From Pedobacter aquae (GTDB taxonomy: Bacteria; Bacteroidota; Bacteroidia; Sphingobacteriales; Sphingobacteriaceae): DNA of 64,000 nucleotides. Every line of letters begins with the position of its first letter. Within the stretch, counting starts at the first letter, position 1. The notes under the pieces are model-generated. The model did not search any database. It was not told where the DNA came from and saw only the letters and a list, made by a program, of their open reading frames with translations. The position numbers were made by a program, and so were the translations under genes. The stretch is taken from positions 434,001 to 498,000 of the forward strand of contig NZ_CP043329.1 in the NCBI RefSeq assembly GCF_008195825.1, written 5' to 3'. Shown here piece by piece: positions 52,374 through 60,028 of this stretch.

Positions 52374-53591
52374 TTGAATCTTGCATTTTTTATAGCCAAA
52401 AGGCTTTCCTTTAAAGCAGAGCGTACATTTTCTAAACTAATTGTGCGCATAGCCATCTTAGGCATAACGCTTGGTTTATGCGTAATGTTATTGGCTATCG
52501 CTATTATGAAGGGCTTTAAAACCGAAATAAGAGAAAAAATAAGAGGTTTTAATGGCGATATTCAAATACTTAAGTACGATTTAAATTCTTCTTACGAGAA
52601 CTCATCTTTTAACCTTGAAACACAAAATCTAAATAAAATTAAACAGCTTCCTAATGTAGCTGTGGTAGATGCTTTTGCTACCAAACCAGGTATTATAAAA
52701 GCTAATGATGAAGTAGAAGGTGTTGTTTTTAAGGGTGTTGATAGCGCCTACCATTGGGATAATTTCAAAAAAGTTTTAATAGCAGGGCAGGTTATAGATT
52801 TTACCAAACCTGGTCATCAACAGCAAATTCTGATTTCTGAATTGGTTGCTAAAAAATTGAATTTAAAGGTTGGCGATAACTTTTTGATGTACTTTATTCA
52901 AGAATCTTTACGTAAACGTAAGTTTGAAATTGTAGGCATTTACCGTACCGGAGTAGAAGAGGTAGACAAGGTTTTTGTTATTGGAGATATGGATTTGGTA
53001 AGGAGGTTAAACAAGTGGGAAGACAACCAAGTTGGAGGTTACGAGTTAAGAATTAAAGATTTTAACCAGCTTGATGCAAGCAGTTATGATGTTGGAGATG
53101 AATTGCCTGCCCAGCTTAAAGCAGTTTCCGTAACCACCAATTTTCCTAGTATTTTCGAGTGGCTTTCTTTATTAGATATTAACGCTCAAGTGGTTTTGGT
53201 TTTGATGTTGATGGTAGCCATCATCAACATGATTTCTGCTTTGCTCATTATCATTTTAGAGCGTACACATATGATAGGTTTGCTGAAAGCATTGGGCGAA
53301 TCTAATTGGGGAATTAGAAAAATTTTTCTTTACAATGCCGTTTATTTAGTTGGTTTTGGGATGCTGATGGGAAATATTTTTGGACTAGGTTTAGGCTATC
53401 TTCAACAACAAACACATTTCTTTAAGCTAGATGAAGCTTCTTATTACATGAGCTTTATTCCTATCCAATTTGAATGGTTAGATATTGTACTCATCAATAT
53501 AGGAACCTTGGTAATTTGCTTAGCCGTTTTAATCATTCCTTCTATGCTGGTAAGTAAAATATCTCCGGTTAAGGCGCTATCATTTAAATAA
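52374..53591 (+). CDS. FtsX/LolE-type ABC transporter permease
   Basis: This inner-membrane protein has an N-terminal helix (about residues 20-45, LIVRIAILGITLGLCVMLLAIAI), a large periplasmic domain (about 50-270) and three C-terminal helices with the FtsX-type ILERTHMIGLLKALGESNWGIRKIF motif. It resembles LolC/LolE lipoprotein-release permeases. No ATPase gene is adjacent. I prefer the TTG at 52374 (MNLAFFIAKRLSF), which matches the family N-terminus. The frame is open to an ATG at 52332 whose extra 14 residues look unusual and lie before a near-consensus CATATTTG at 52338-52345. The 3' end overlaps the convergent gene by 12 nt. Confidence 0.85.
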   Translation: MNLAFFIAKRLSFKAERTFSKLIVRIAILGITLGLCVMLLAIAIMKGFKTEIREKIRGFNGDIQILKYDLNSSYENSSFNLETQNLNKIKQLPNVAVVDAFATKPGIIKANDEVEGVVFKGVDSAYHWDNFKKVLIAGQVIDFTKPGHQQQILISELVAKKLNLKVGDNFLMYFIQESLRKRKFEIVGIYRTGVEEVDKVFVIGDMDLVRRLNKWEDNQVGGYELRIKDFNQLDASSYDVGDELPAQLKAVSVTTNFPSIFEWLSLLDINAQVVLVLMLMVAIINMISALLIIILERTHMIGLLKALGESNWGIRKIFLYNAVYLVGFGMLMGNIFGLGLGYLQQQTHFFKLDEASYYMSFIPIQFEWLDIVLINIGTLVICLAVLIIPSMLVSKISPVKALSFK

Positions 53592-54920
53592 AGAATTGTT
53601 TAAGTTTAACCTAAAACTTATACCTCCAGAGCCAATTTCTAATCTTTCATTACCCACAGTTCTTATTGGATATTTAATGAAAGGCTCTATAGCTAAAGAA
53701 GTTACATTTTTAACTGGGATATTAACTCCAACAGAAAAGTTTAAAGTACGAGCCAATTGTAGGTTAGAAAATAAGTTGTTATTATTCTCTTCTTTTAAAA
53801 CTATATTATTGGTTTCTACACCAGCAAAACCATAATTTACTACAGAAATATTGTTTAAATAGCGCTCATTTAACAAAGTGTAAGAGCTAAAACCACTGGT
53901 TACAAACCAATTGATTTTTTTAGCGCTGGAGGTATATTTTACCTGCAAAGGAATATCAATACCAACTAACCTGGCATTAGAAAAATTCTGAGTAACTACC
54001 GTAGCCATAGCGTTAGCGAAAGCTTTTTCTGAAGCAGCATTATTTTGCTGAGGGTTACTGCTAATAAAAGCAGCGGTTTGCTTATTGATGTTAAAACCAG
54101 AGCTTAAACTAAATTTATTAGAGAGTTTATACTCAGAAATTATACCTATAGCTAGGTTTATATCCTCACTTACGCCTTCCCGAGTAAAATTCATAAAGGT
54201 AGAAGCATCTAAACCTAATTTTAATTTCTTTAAAGTTTTAAAAGGCTTAACCACAGATTTTTTGATATCTCCAGAATATGCACTCTGTGGCGTAGAAGCT
54301 AAAGCTAATACAGGAGATGAGTTGCCAAGAGACTTATTATTGGTTTTATTTGCTGCTATAATTTCACTGGTTGATGGAGCAAAATCTACCGAAGCAATAT
54401 GATGCTGTGTAAGTTGCGTAATGATGCTTTTGGGGCTAATTTCTAATGGAGAAGCTAAAGTATCATTCAGAAAAAAATAATCATCAACAACAAAATTACT
54501 TGCTAAAGTTGTAGGATTTTGCCTTTTAGCTTTCTGATTTTTGATAAAAGCTTCTTCTTGCTTTATTACATTTTCTGAGCTTTCATTAGTTTGTTTACCT
54601 AAGGTAATTTCAATGTCTTTAGGCTTGGGTTCATCTTCAGAATTTATAGTTGCTGATGGTTTTTGTATGATATTTTTACTGATTTTAATTGGTGTTAATT
54701 CTTCTTGAGTTTCTGTTTGAACCGTCATGTTTAATAACCACAATATAGCTAGTGCTGCTGCCATGCCACTTGGTACACTCCATAACAAAAAGGCTCTTAA
54801 TTTTTTGCGCTGTACTTTTTGCTGATATTTTTTCCAGCCGTCATCAGCCATTTGATCGTTGTAAATATCAAATGTATCTTTTATATGATCTCTCAGCTCC
54901 TTATCAAATTGCTCGTTCAT
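53580..54920 (-). CDS. membrane-anchored barrel protein, probable anti-sigma partner
   Basis: This 446-residue protein has a charged cytoplasmic N-terminus (about 1-40, with WKKYQQKVQRKKLRAF) and one transmembrane helix at about 46-66. A long Ser/Asn/Lys-rich linker follows (about 70-230), then a C-terminal domain with outer-membrane beta-barrel-like strands ending in GGISFRLNLNNSLF. It overlaps the preceding sigma-factor gene by 17 nt, typical of sigma/anti-sigma pairs, so I infer that the N-terminus binds the sigma factor. Having an inner-membrane helix together with a barrel-like domain is unusual. The function is otherwise unknown. Confidence 0.78.
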   Translation of the reverse strand: MNEQFDKELRDHIKDTFDIYNDQMADDGWKKYQQKVQRKKLRAFLLWSVPSGMAAALAILWLLNMTVQTETQEELTPIKISKNIIQKPSATINSEDEPKPKDIEITLGKQTNESSENVIKQEEAFIKNQKAKRQNPTTLASNFVVDDYFFLNDTLASPLEISPKSIITQLTQHHIASVDFAPSTSEIIAANKTNNKSLGNSSPVLALASTPQSAYSGDIKKSVVKPFKTLKKLKLGLDASTFMNFTREGVSEDINLAIGIISEYKLSNKFSLSSGFNINKQTAAFISSNPQQNNAASEKAFANAMATVVTQNFSNARLVGIDIPLQVKYTSSAKKINWFVTSGFSSYTLLNERYLNNISVVNYGFAGVETNNIVLKEENNNNLFSNLQLARTLNFSVGVNIPVKNVTSLAIEPFIKYPIRTVGNERLEIGSGGISFRLNLNNSLFK

Positions 54921-55473
54921 AGTTCAGATAAAAGTGGTTATTTACTAATTTTCTTAATTTATCTTTTGCTCTGGATAAATATACTCTAGAGCTGCTAGAA
55001 GGGATGTCTAATATATCCGCAATCTCTTCATGAGAGTAGCCATCAATCTCATAAAGGTTAAAGATTAAACGATGTATTTCTGGCAATTCATCTAATAATT
55101 TTAAGATATCTTGGGCATTTATTTTAGAGATAATTTGATTATTTGCGGGTTTTTCTTCGGCATATTCTATATCTAAAACAGTAGAATGTTTAAGGTTTTT
55201 TCTTCTGCTGTCTATGGCAGAGTTTACCACAATTTGCCTAAACCACGGCTTTATCAATCTTTCGTTCTCAAAAGTTTTAATGGTTTTAAAGAGCTTCATA
55301 AAAGCATCATTAACCGTTTCTAAAGCATCATCGCGGTTAATGCAATAACGTAAAGAAATTCCCATAGCATAAGCATAAAAGCGCTTGTAAAGCATTTCTT
55401 GTGCTTTTACATCGTCTTTTCTACATTTTATGATAAGCTCTTGGTCGCTTAAACTGCTATAAGGATGCTTCAT
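54904..55473 (-). CDS. ECF-type RNA polymerase sigma factor
   Basis: This 189-residue sigma-70-family factor has region 2 (about 20-90, with LYKRFYAYAMGISLRYC and DAFMKLFKTI) and region 4 (about 120-175, with LPEIHRLIFNLYEIDGYSHEEIADIL and SSRVYLSRAKDKLR). There is no region 1.1 or 3. It should direct transcription in response to a signal, probably from the envelope through the downstream membrane protein. A lipoprotein gene lies 2 nt upstream, and the three genes appear to be one unit. Confidence 0.94.
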   Translation of the reverse strand: MKHPYSSLSDQELIIKCRKDDVKAQEMLYKRFYAYAMGISLRYCINRDDALETVNDAFMKLFKTIKTFENERLIKPWFRQIVVNSAIDSRRKNLKHSTVLDIEYAEEKPANNQIISKINAQDILKLLDELPEIHRLIFNLYEIDGYSHEEIADILDIPSSSSRVYLSRAKDKLRKLVNNHFYLNYERAI

Positions 55474-55475
55474 TG

Positions 55476-55886
55476 TTATTTTTCCAGTTTATAAATGTAA
55501 CTGGAATTTCCATTTAATCTTGTGAGTATTAAATATTTATCCTGATTGGTGATTTCAAAAGTACCATTGAAAATAAAACTCCAATCAAAATCTGCCGTCC
55601 AAAAATTCTCATCTCTAAAAATAGCTTGATTACCTTCTACAGTAAAAGAACCGCTGCCACCTCTCATGGGCGAGTTTAAACCAGGTACAAAAGTATATTT
55701 ACCATTTTTTACTTGGAGCACAAAAGGACTTGGCTCATAGCTATAAGAGCTATTTTGAATATAAAAAACACCTTTATAATCTTTTTCCAGTAGTTCTACC
55801 CGGCTGCTTTTCTCACAGGCGGCAAATCCTATAAAAAGAATGAGAATAAGACTGAAAACAGTTGATTGCAGATTATTCAAATACAT
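55476..55886 (-). CDS. hypothetical lipoprotein of the sigma-factor operon
   Basis: This 136-residue protein has a signal peptide with lipobox FAACE (Cys24) and a small beta-rich mature domain, with SGSFTVEGNQAIFRDENFW and a final strand YLILTRLNGNSSYIYKLEK. That is compatible with a lipocalin-like or META-like fold, though no family is assigned. It lies 2 nt upstream of the sigma-factor gene and probably shares its mRNA. A role as sensor or target of the sigma system is only inferred from position. Confidence 0.78.
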   Translation of the reverse strand: MYLNNLQSTVFSLILILFIGFAACEKSSRVELLEKDYKGVFYIQNSSYSYEPSPFVLQVKNGKYTFVPGLNSPMRGGSGSFTVEGNQAIFRDENFWTADFDWSFIFNGTFEITNQDKYLILTRLNGNSSYIYKLEK

Positions 55887-55943
55887 AGAGAGTTGTTTTA
55901 TAACACTACTTACGTATGCTTTATTCTTATTGATACACAGCCC

Positions 55944-56764
55944 CTAAAGTTTTTTTGCTTCGTTCCAAAATACATCCATTTCTGCTAAAGACATATCTTT
56001 TAACGATTTACCCATTTCTACAGCTTTATGCTCTAAATACTGAAATCTTTTAATGAATTTTTATTGGTTTTCTCTAAGGCATCTTCTGGGTTAATGTCTA
56101 AAAATCGGGCATAATTGATGAGTGAAAACATCAAATCGCCAAATTCACTTTCTGCTTTATCTTTATCTATTTCTTTGTTATCTGCAATGTTAAATTCGTT
56201 TTTAAACTCTTGAAGTTCTTCTTCAACTTTTTCCCAAACTTGGGTTTTATCATCCCAATCAAAACCTACGCCACGAGCCTTTTCTTGAATTCTGGATGCT
56301 TTAATTAATGCAGGTAAAGATGAAGGTACACCACCTAGAACAGATTTATTGCCTTCTTTAAGTTTAATTTTTTCCCAATTTTGCTTTACTTCTTCTTCGG
56401 TTTCTGCTTTGGTATCGCTGTAAATATGTGGATGTCTGTTGATAAGCTTATCGCATATACCGTTTAAAACATCAGTAATGTTAAAATCATTTGTTTCTGA
56501 ACCTATTTTGGCATAAAAAACTAAATGTAACATCAAATCGCCCAGTTCTTTTCTAATTTCCTGCATGTCTCCTTCTAAAATAGCATCAGAAAGTTCGTAG
56601 GTTTCCTCAATAGTTAAATGCCTTAAGGTCTCCATGGTTTGCTTTTTATCCCAAGGGCATTGAGATCTTAAATCATCCATAATAGCTAATAACCTTTCAA
56701 AAGAAGTTGCAGGACTGTGCTGGGTATCAAATACATTCATGGGTTTAAAAATAGTTATTATCAT
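55944..56764 (-). CDS. mazG: nucleoside triphosphate pyrophosphohydrolase MazG, frameshifted near the C-terminus
   Basis: MazG hydrolyses (d)NTPs to monophosphates and helps limit misincorporation and (p)ppGpp levels. Two MazG domains are visible: the N-terminal with CPWDKKQTMETLRHLTIEETYE and a repeated E-E-x-x-D-x-x-x-D pattern, and a second near residues 170-230 (VEEELQEFKNEF, ESEFGDLMFSLINYARF). The uninterrupted frame ends early at 56033 (243 residues). Adding one base to the five-base T-run at 56058-56062 restores KFIKRFQYLEHKAVEMG and a normal C-terminus ending NEAKKL at 55944, about 273 residues in all. The disruption is outside the catalytic core. Internal ATG 56740 is an alternative start. 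Confidence 0.87.
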
Positions 56765-56824
56765 GGCATTCTTAAATAAATATTACGGTATAACCTTTGA
56801 TAGTTATGTATATATCCACAATTT

Positions 56825-57064
56825 ATGAGAGACATGAACCAAGAACCCATTCATCTAATAATAAAATTAGATGGTGAAGAAACTCAGCTGAATGCTAAAA
56901 AAGAGGAAACTACCGATGGCATCAGCTTTTTTAAAATAGAACAAGAAGGTAAACTCATTACGCAAGTAAGAAAAATAGATAGCAAATGGGAACAGCTTTG
57001 GGGCGATTTACATCAACAACAAATTGATGAAATAGGGGCAGCATTAGATAGGGAAGAAGATTAG
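56825..57064 (+). CDS. small hypothetical protein
   Basis: This is a 79-residue acidic cytoplasmic protein with no signal or membrane segment. It shows a beta-hairpin-like start (IHLIIKLDGEETQLNAKKEE) and a helical end (DLHQQQIDEIGAALDREED). No family is recognised. It is divergent from mazG and followed by a strong hairpin. An alternative start is ATG 56834. Composition and spacing support a real gene. Confidence 0.7.
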   Translation: MRDMNQEPIHLIIKLDGEETQLNAKKEETTDGISFFKIEQEGKLITQVRKIDSKWEQLWGDLHQQQIDEIGAALDREED

Positions 57065-57118
57065 CAGCTTTTAGTACAATAAGTTTGAGGCTTTGAAAAA
57101 GAATTTCCACCAAAAAAT

Positions 57119-57154
57119 AAACCTCTGTGGCTCACCTAATAGCCACAGAGGTTT
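57119..57154. terminator. perfect 14-bp hairpin terminator
   Basis: AAACCTCTGTGGCT (57119-57132) is exactly complementary to AGCCACAGAGGTTT (57141-57154) around an 8-nt loop. It separates the small plus-strand gene from the convergent aldo/keto reductase and can serve both. Confidence 0.88.
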
Positions 57155-57182
57155 ATTTATTTAGATACGATTTATAAAAGCT

Positions 57183-58136
57183 CTAGCCCCAAGTAGGAAA
57201 TTGCGTTTTATTTAAATCTAAAGCAGCAATGGTTGCCATATCAGCTTTACTTAGTTTAAAATCAAAGATGTTGAAGTTCTCAATGATATGTTCTTTTTTA
57301 GAACTTCTAGGGATAGCAACAACACCTCTTTGGTAATGCCACCTTAAACTTACTTGTGCATTTGTCTTATTATATTTTTTGCCAATTTCTGCTAAAACAG
57401 GGTTGGTAAAGAGCCCGTTTCTGCCTTGTGCAAAAGGTGTATAGGCTTCCATTTGAACCTTATTTTCTTTTGAATCTTTATAAGTATCTATCTGGTGAAA
57501 ATAAGCATGTGATTCTACTTGGTTTACTGTAGGGATAATTTTAGCTTCTTTCATAAAATCAGCATATTGGTCTGGGGTGAAATTACTAAGGCCAATAGCT
57601 CTTATTCTACCTTCTTTATACAGCTCTTCCATCATCTTCCATGAGCCTTTAAAATCTCCTCTAGGGCGATGTATAAGGTATAAATCCAGATAATCTGTAC
57701 CTAGTTTTTTCAATGAAGTTTCAAAAGCAATTTTAGATTTTTCGTAGCCAGAATCAGTTACCCATACTTTCGAAGTGATGAAAAGTTCTTCTCTTTTTAT
57801 ACCACTGTCTTTAATGCCGGCCCCTACAAATTCTTCATTTTTATAAAGTGTTGCTGTATCTATAAGTCTGTAACCTACCGAAATAGCATCTGCTACGCTT
57901 TGCTGGCAAACCGATTCTCTTAACTGAAAAGTTCCAAAACCTAGAACAGGCATGAGGACGCCGTTGTTAAGCTTTACATTTGGCACCAACTTACTTTTTT
58001 GCGGAGGGTTTACAAAGCCGTATGTATCTTCACTTAAAAAAGGTAATATTAAAGTAGAAGCAGCAAACAATGCACTTTTCTGAATAAAAGCTCTACGTTG
58101 TATATGATTTTCTTGTTCTTCTTTCATCTTGTTCAT
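57183..58136 (-). CDS. aldo/keto reductase with a twin-arginine-type leader
   Basis: This 317-residue NADPH-dependent oxidoreductase has the TIM-barrel motifs of the family: GFGTFQL, DTATLYKNEEFVGAGI (Asp and Tyr of the tetrad), the Lys in TSKVWV, LIHRPRG and the cofactor segment AIPRSSKKEHIIENF. The first 40 residues contain RRAFIQKSALFAASTLILPF, a likely Tat export signal, so the enzyme may fold in the cytoplasm and be secreted. That is unusual for a cofactor-dependent reductase. No partner genes are adjacent. Confidence 0.9.
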   Translation of the reverse strand: MNKMKEEQENHIQRRAFIQKSALFAASTLILPFLSEDTYGFVNPPQKSKLVPNVKLNNGVLMPVLGFGTFQLRESVCQQSVADAISVGYRLIDTATLYKNEEFVGAGIKDSGIKREELFITSKVWVTDSGYEKSKIAFETSLKKLGTDYLDLYLIHRPRGDFKGSWKMMEELYKEGRIRAIGLSNFTPDQYADFMKEAKIIPTVNQVESHAYFHQIDTYKDSKENKVQMEAYTPFAQGRNGLFTNPVLAEIGKKYNKTNAQVSLRWHYQRGVVAIPRSSKKEHIIENFNIFDFKLSKADMATIAALDLNKTQFPTWG

Positions 58137-58278
58137 GATATTGGTTTAATAAAATGATGAATTGCTTTAGGAGATGAGAAATAACCTATAAAACAAATCT
58201 GAAAAGCAATTTAGAGCAATTATACATCAATAGATTATACTTGATGAGCAATAACATAAGATAGATTGGCATATTTTT

Positions 58279-58670
58279 ATCAGTTGCCAGTATTCAGTTT
58301 CCTGTTACCAGTTGAATATCATTTTGGACATTCCTAAAGGTTTTTGAATTTTGATTTTTTCCTTTTGAATTTAAATCAGTTGCCAGTTCTGAGTTGCCAG
58401 TTCTAGATGAAAATTTTAGACGTTCTTTAAGGTTTTTTTAATTTTTAATTTTTCCTTTTGAATTTTAAATCAGTTACCAGTTCTGAGTTTCCTGTTTTCA
58501 GTTCTGGATGTCTATTTTGGGCGTTATTAAAGGTTTTTGAATTTTTAATTTTTCCTTTTGAATTTAAATCAGTTACCAGTTCTGAGTTTCCTGTTTCCAG
58601 TTCTAGATGAAAATTTTAGACGTTCTTAAGGGTTTTTTAATTTTTAATTTTTCCTTTTTAATTTTTAATT
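58279..58670. repeat. four tandem degenerate units of about 94-103 bp
   Basis: Units start at 58279, 58375, 58469 and 58568. Each begins ATCAGTTRCCAGT, continues with CTGAGTTtCCtGTT-type words, a gAtgaaaATTTTagaCgTT block and ends in a T/A-rich tract TTTTTCCTTTTgAATTT. The array fills most of the 536-bp gap between the aldo/keto reductase and mnmD and stops at the mnmD stop codon. I see no open frame or RNA signal in the rest of the gap (58137-58278). Confidence 0.8.
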
Positions 58671-58672
58671 CT

Positions 58673-59356
58673 TCAGCCTTTCACAGCTCTAAGCATTTCG
58701 CGTTTTCCAGCTGCTCCTGGAGCTTTTTCTATCTTCATGTTCAAAGATTTCATGATGCGTTTTAAATCGCCAGTAATGGCATATGTAACAAAAACACCAC
58801 CTGGTTTTAAGAAAGAAATGGTTTTAGTGATAGCTTCTTTGGTCCACATTTCTGGTTGATTAGAAGAGGCAAAAGCATCAAAATAAATAACATCAAAAAG
58901 CTGTGGGCTAGAGAAATTTTCTAGGGTAGTAGGGGCAATATGCAATTGGCAAAATTCATTTAAAGTAACGCTCTTTTGTAAGGCTTCGTCATACAGTTTG
59001 GTAAACATCCCCCATGTATTGGCAGAAACAATTTCTTGGTAAGCTGTTTCTTCAATCAAACCTAAATTTAACGGATACGCTTCTATACCTACATATTGGA
59101 GTTGTATTTCTTTGCCTTTACAAAAATCGGCAGTTAGCAAAAAGTTTAAGCCTGTACCAAAGCCGATTTCTAATACAGCAACCTCAGTATGTTGTTTATC
59201 TGCTAAGTAATAACGTAAGCCAGAATTTAAGAATACATGGTTGCTTTCTTGTAAAGCACCATTTCTGCTATGGTAATTTTCTTTGATAATAGGGTGATAG
59301 ATGGTTTTAGATCCATCTGCTGTGGTAACAACCGTTAGCCTGTCAGGCTCTAACAT
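58673..59356 (-). CDS. mnmD: tRNA 5-methylaminomethyl-2-thiouridine methyltransferase MnmD
   Basis: This 227-residue SAM-dependent methyltransferase completes the mnm5s2U34 modification of tRNA anticodons. It corresponds to the methyltransferase half of MnmC, without the oxidase half. The SAM-binding strand-loop is VAVLEIGFGTGLNFLL (about 62-77). The DUF752-type motif FDVIYFDAFASSNQPEMWT (about 140-158) and the ending EKAPGAAGKREMLRA are typical. Length fits stand-alone MnmD of Bacteroidota. Confidence 0.92.
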   Translation of the reverse strand: MLEPDRLTVVTTADGSKTIYHPIIKENYHSRNGALQESNHVFLNSGLRYYLADKQHTEVAVLEIGFGTGLNFLLTADFCKGKEIQLQYVGIEAYPLNLGLIEETAYQEIVSANTWGMFTKLYDEALQKSVTLNEFCQLHIAPTTLENFSSPQLFDVIYFDAFASSNQPEMWTKEAITKTISFLKPGGVFVTYAITGDLKRIMKSLNMKIEKAPGAAGKREMLRAVKG

Positions 59357-59373
59357 ATAACAACAATATTAAA

Positions 59374-59871
59374 TTAAAAAACTTTTGTACCTCTTGATAC
59401 CCATCTAGACCACTTTTTATTATACGTATGTACTTCAGAAGTTTGCACCCCGTCTGTTTTGTATACCGGATAACCGTGGTTTACCCATTCAAATATACTT
59501 CCATAAAGGTTAAAAACATTTTTGTAGCCCGCTTTCATGATTTTTTCTCCTATTTTCTCACTTCTATAGCCTACGGAGCAATACACCACAATGGTAGCAT
59601 CTTTAGGGATGTCATAAATATCTCGCATATCAAACCAGATATAGCCTACATTACGAGCATGTTTTAAGTGGCTAACGTTAAATTCTTCTTTCTCTCTGGT
59701 ATCTAGCAAATAAACATTCTTAAGTTCTTTTAAAGAATCAACCGTAATTAAAGGTACACTATGATGGTAAATGCTATCAAGCATATCTTTAAATTCTGGA
59801 TTTTTTATTTGTGCAAATAAAGATTGGGGTAAAACTAGAAGGAGTAAATAATAAAACTTTTTTAACATCAT
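59374..59871 (-). CDS. secreted rhodanese-like domain protein
   Basis: This 165-residue protein has a signal peptide (FYYLLLLVLPQSLFAQ) and one rhodanese domain with the catalytic Cys in VVYCSVGYRSEKIGEKI (about residue 108) and the DTREKEEFNVSHLKHARNVGY entry motif. The loop carries the Cys-x5-Arg pattern, so sulfur transfer is possible. The substrate is unknown. It lies 17 nt upstream of mnmD on the same strand. Export argues against a direct role in tRNA thiolation. Confidence 0.9.
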   Translation of the reverse strand: MMLKKFYYLLLLVLPQSLFAQIKNPEFKDMLDSIYHHSVPLITVDSLKELKNVYLLDTREKEEFNVSHLKHARNVGYIWFDMRDIYDIPKDATIVVYCSVGYRSEKIGEKIMKAGYKNVFNLYGSIFEWVNHGYPVYKTDGVQTSEVHTYNKKWSRWVSRGTKVF

Positions 59872-59969
59872 GAATGAACGCTATGTCTAATACTTGCGTA
59901 TAAATATACGTAAGCAAATAGATTTTTGTTTGCTCTATGTTGCGTGTTTTTTACTTTTTGCAAAAATGG

Positions 59970-60012
59970 AAAAGCCGTTTTCAAAATATAAAGATATTTC
60001 AAAAACGGCTTT
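59970..60012 (-). terminator. hairpin after the M13 peptidase gene
   Basis: AAAGCCGTTTT (about 59971-59981) pairs with AAAACGGCTTT (about 60002-60012), with further weak pairing in the loop. It lies 17 nt beyond the stop of the M13 gene. Confidence 0.65.
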
Positions 60013-60028
60013 AAAAATAAGCTATTGA

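Noticed and set aside
58279-58670. Tandem array considered as a CRISPR
   Set aside because: The units are contiguous and differ throughout. There is no constant 24-37 bp repeat separated by unique spacers, and no cas gene occurs in the window.
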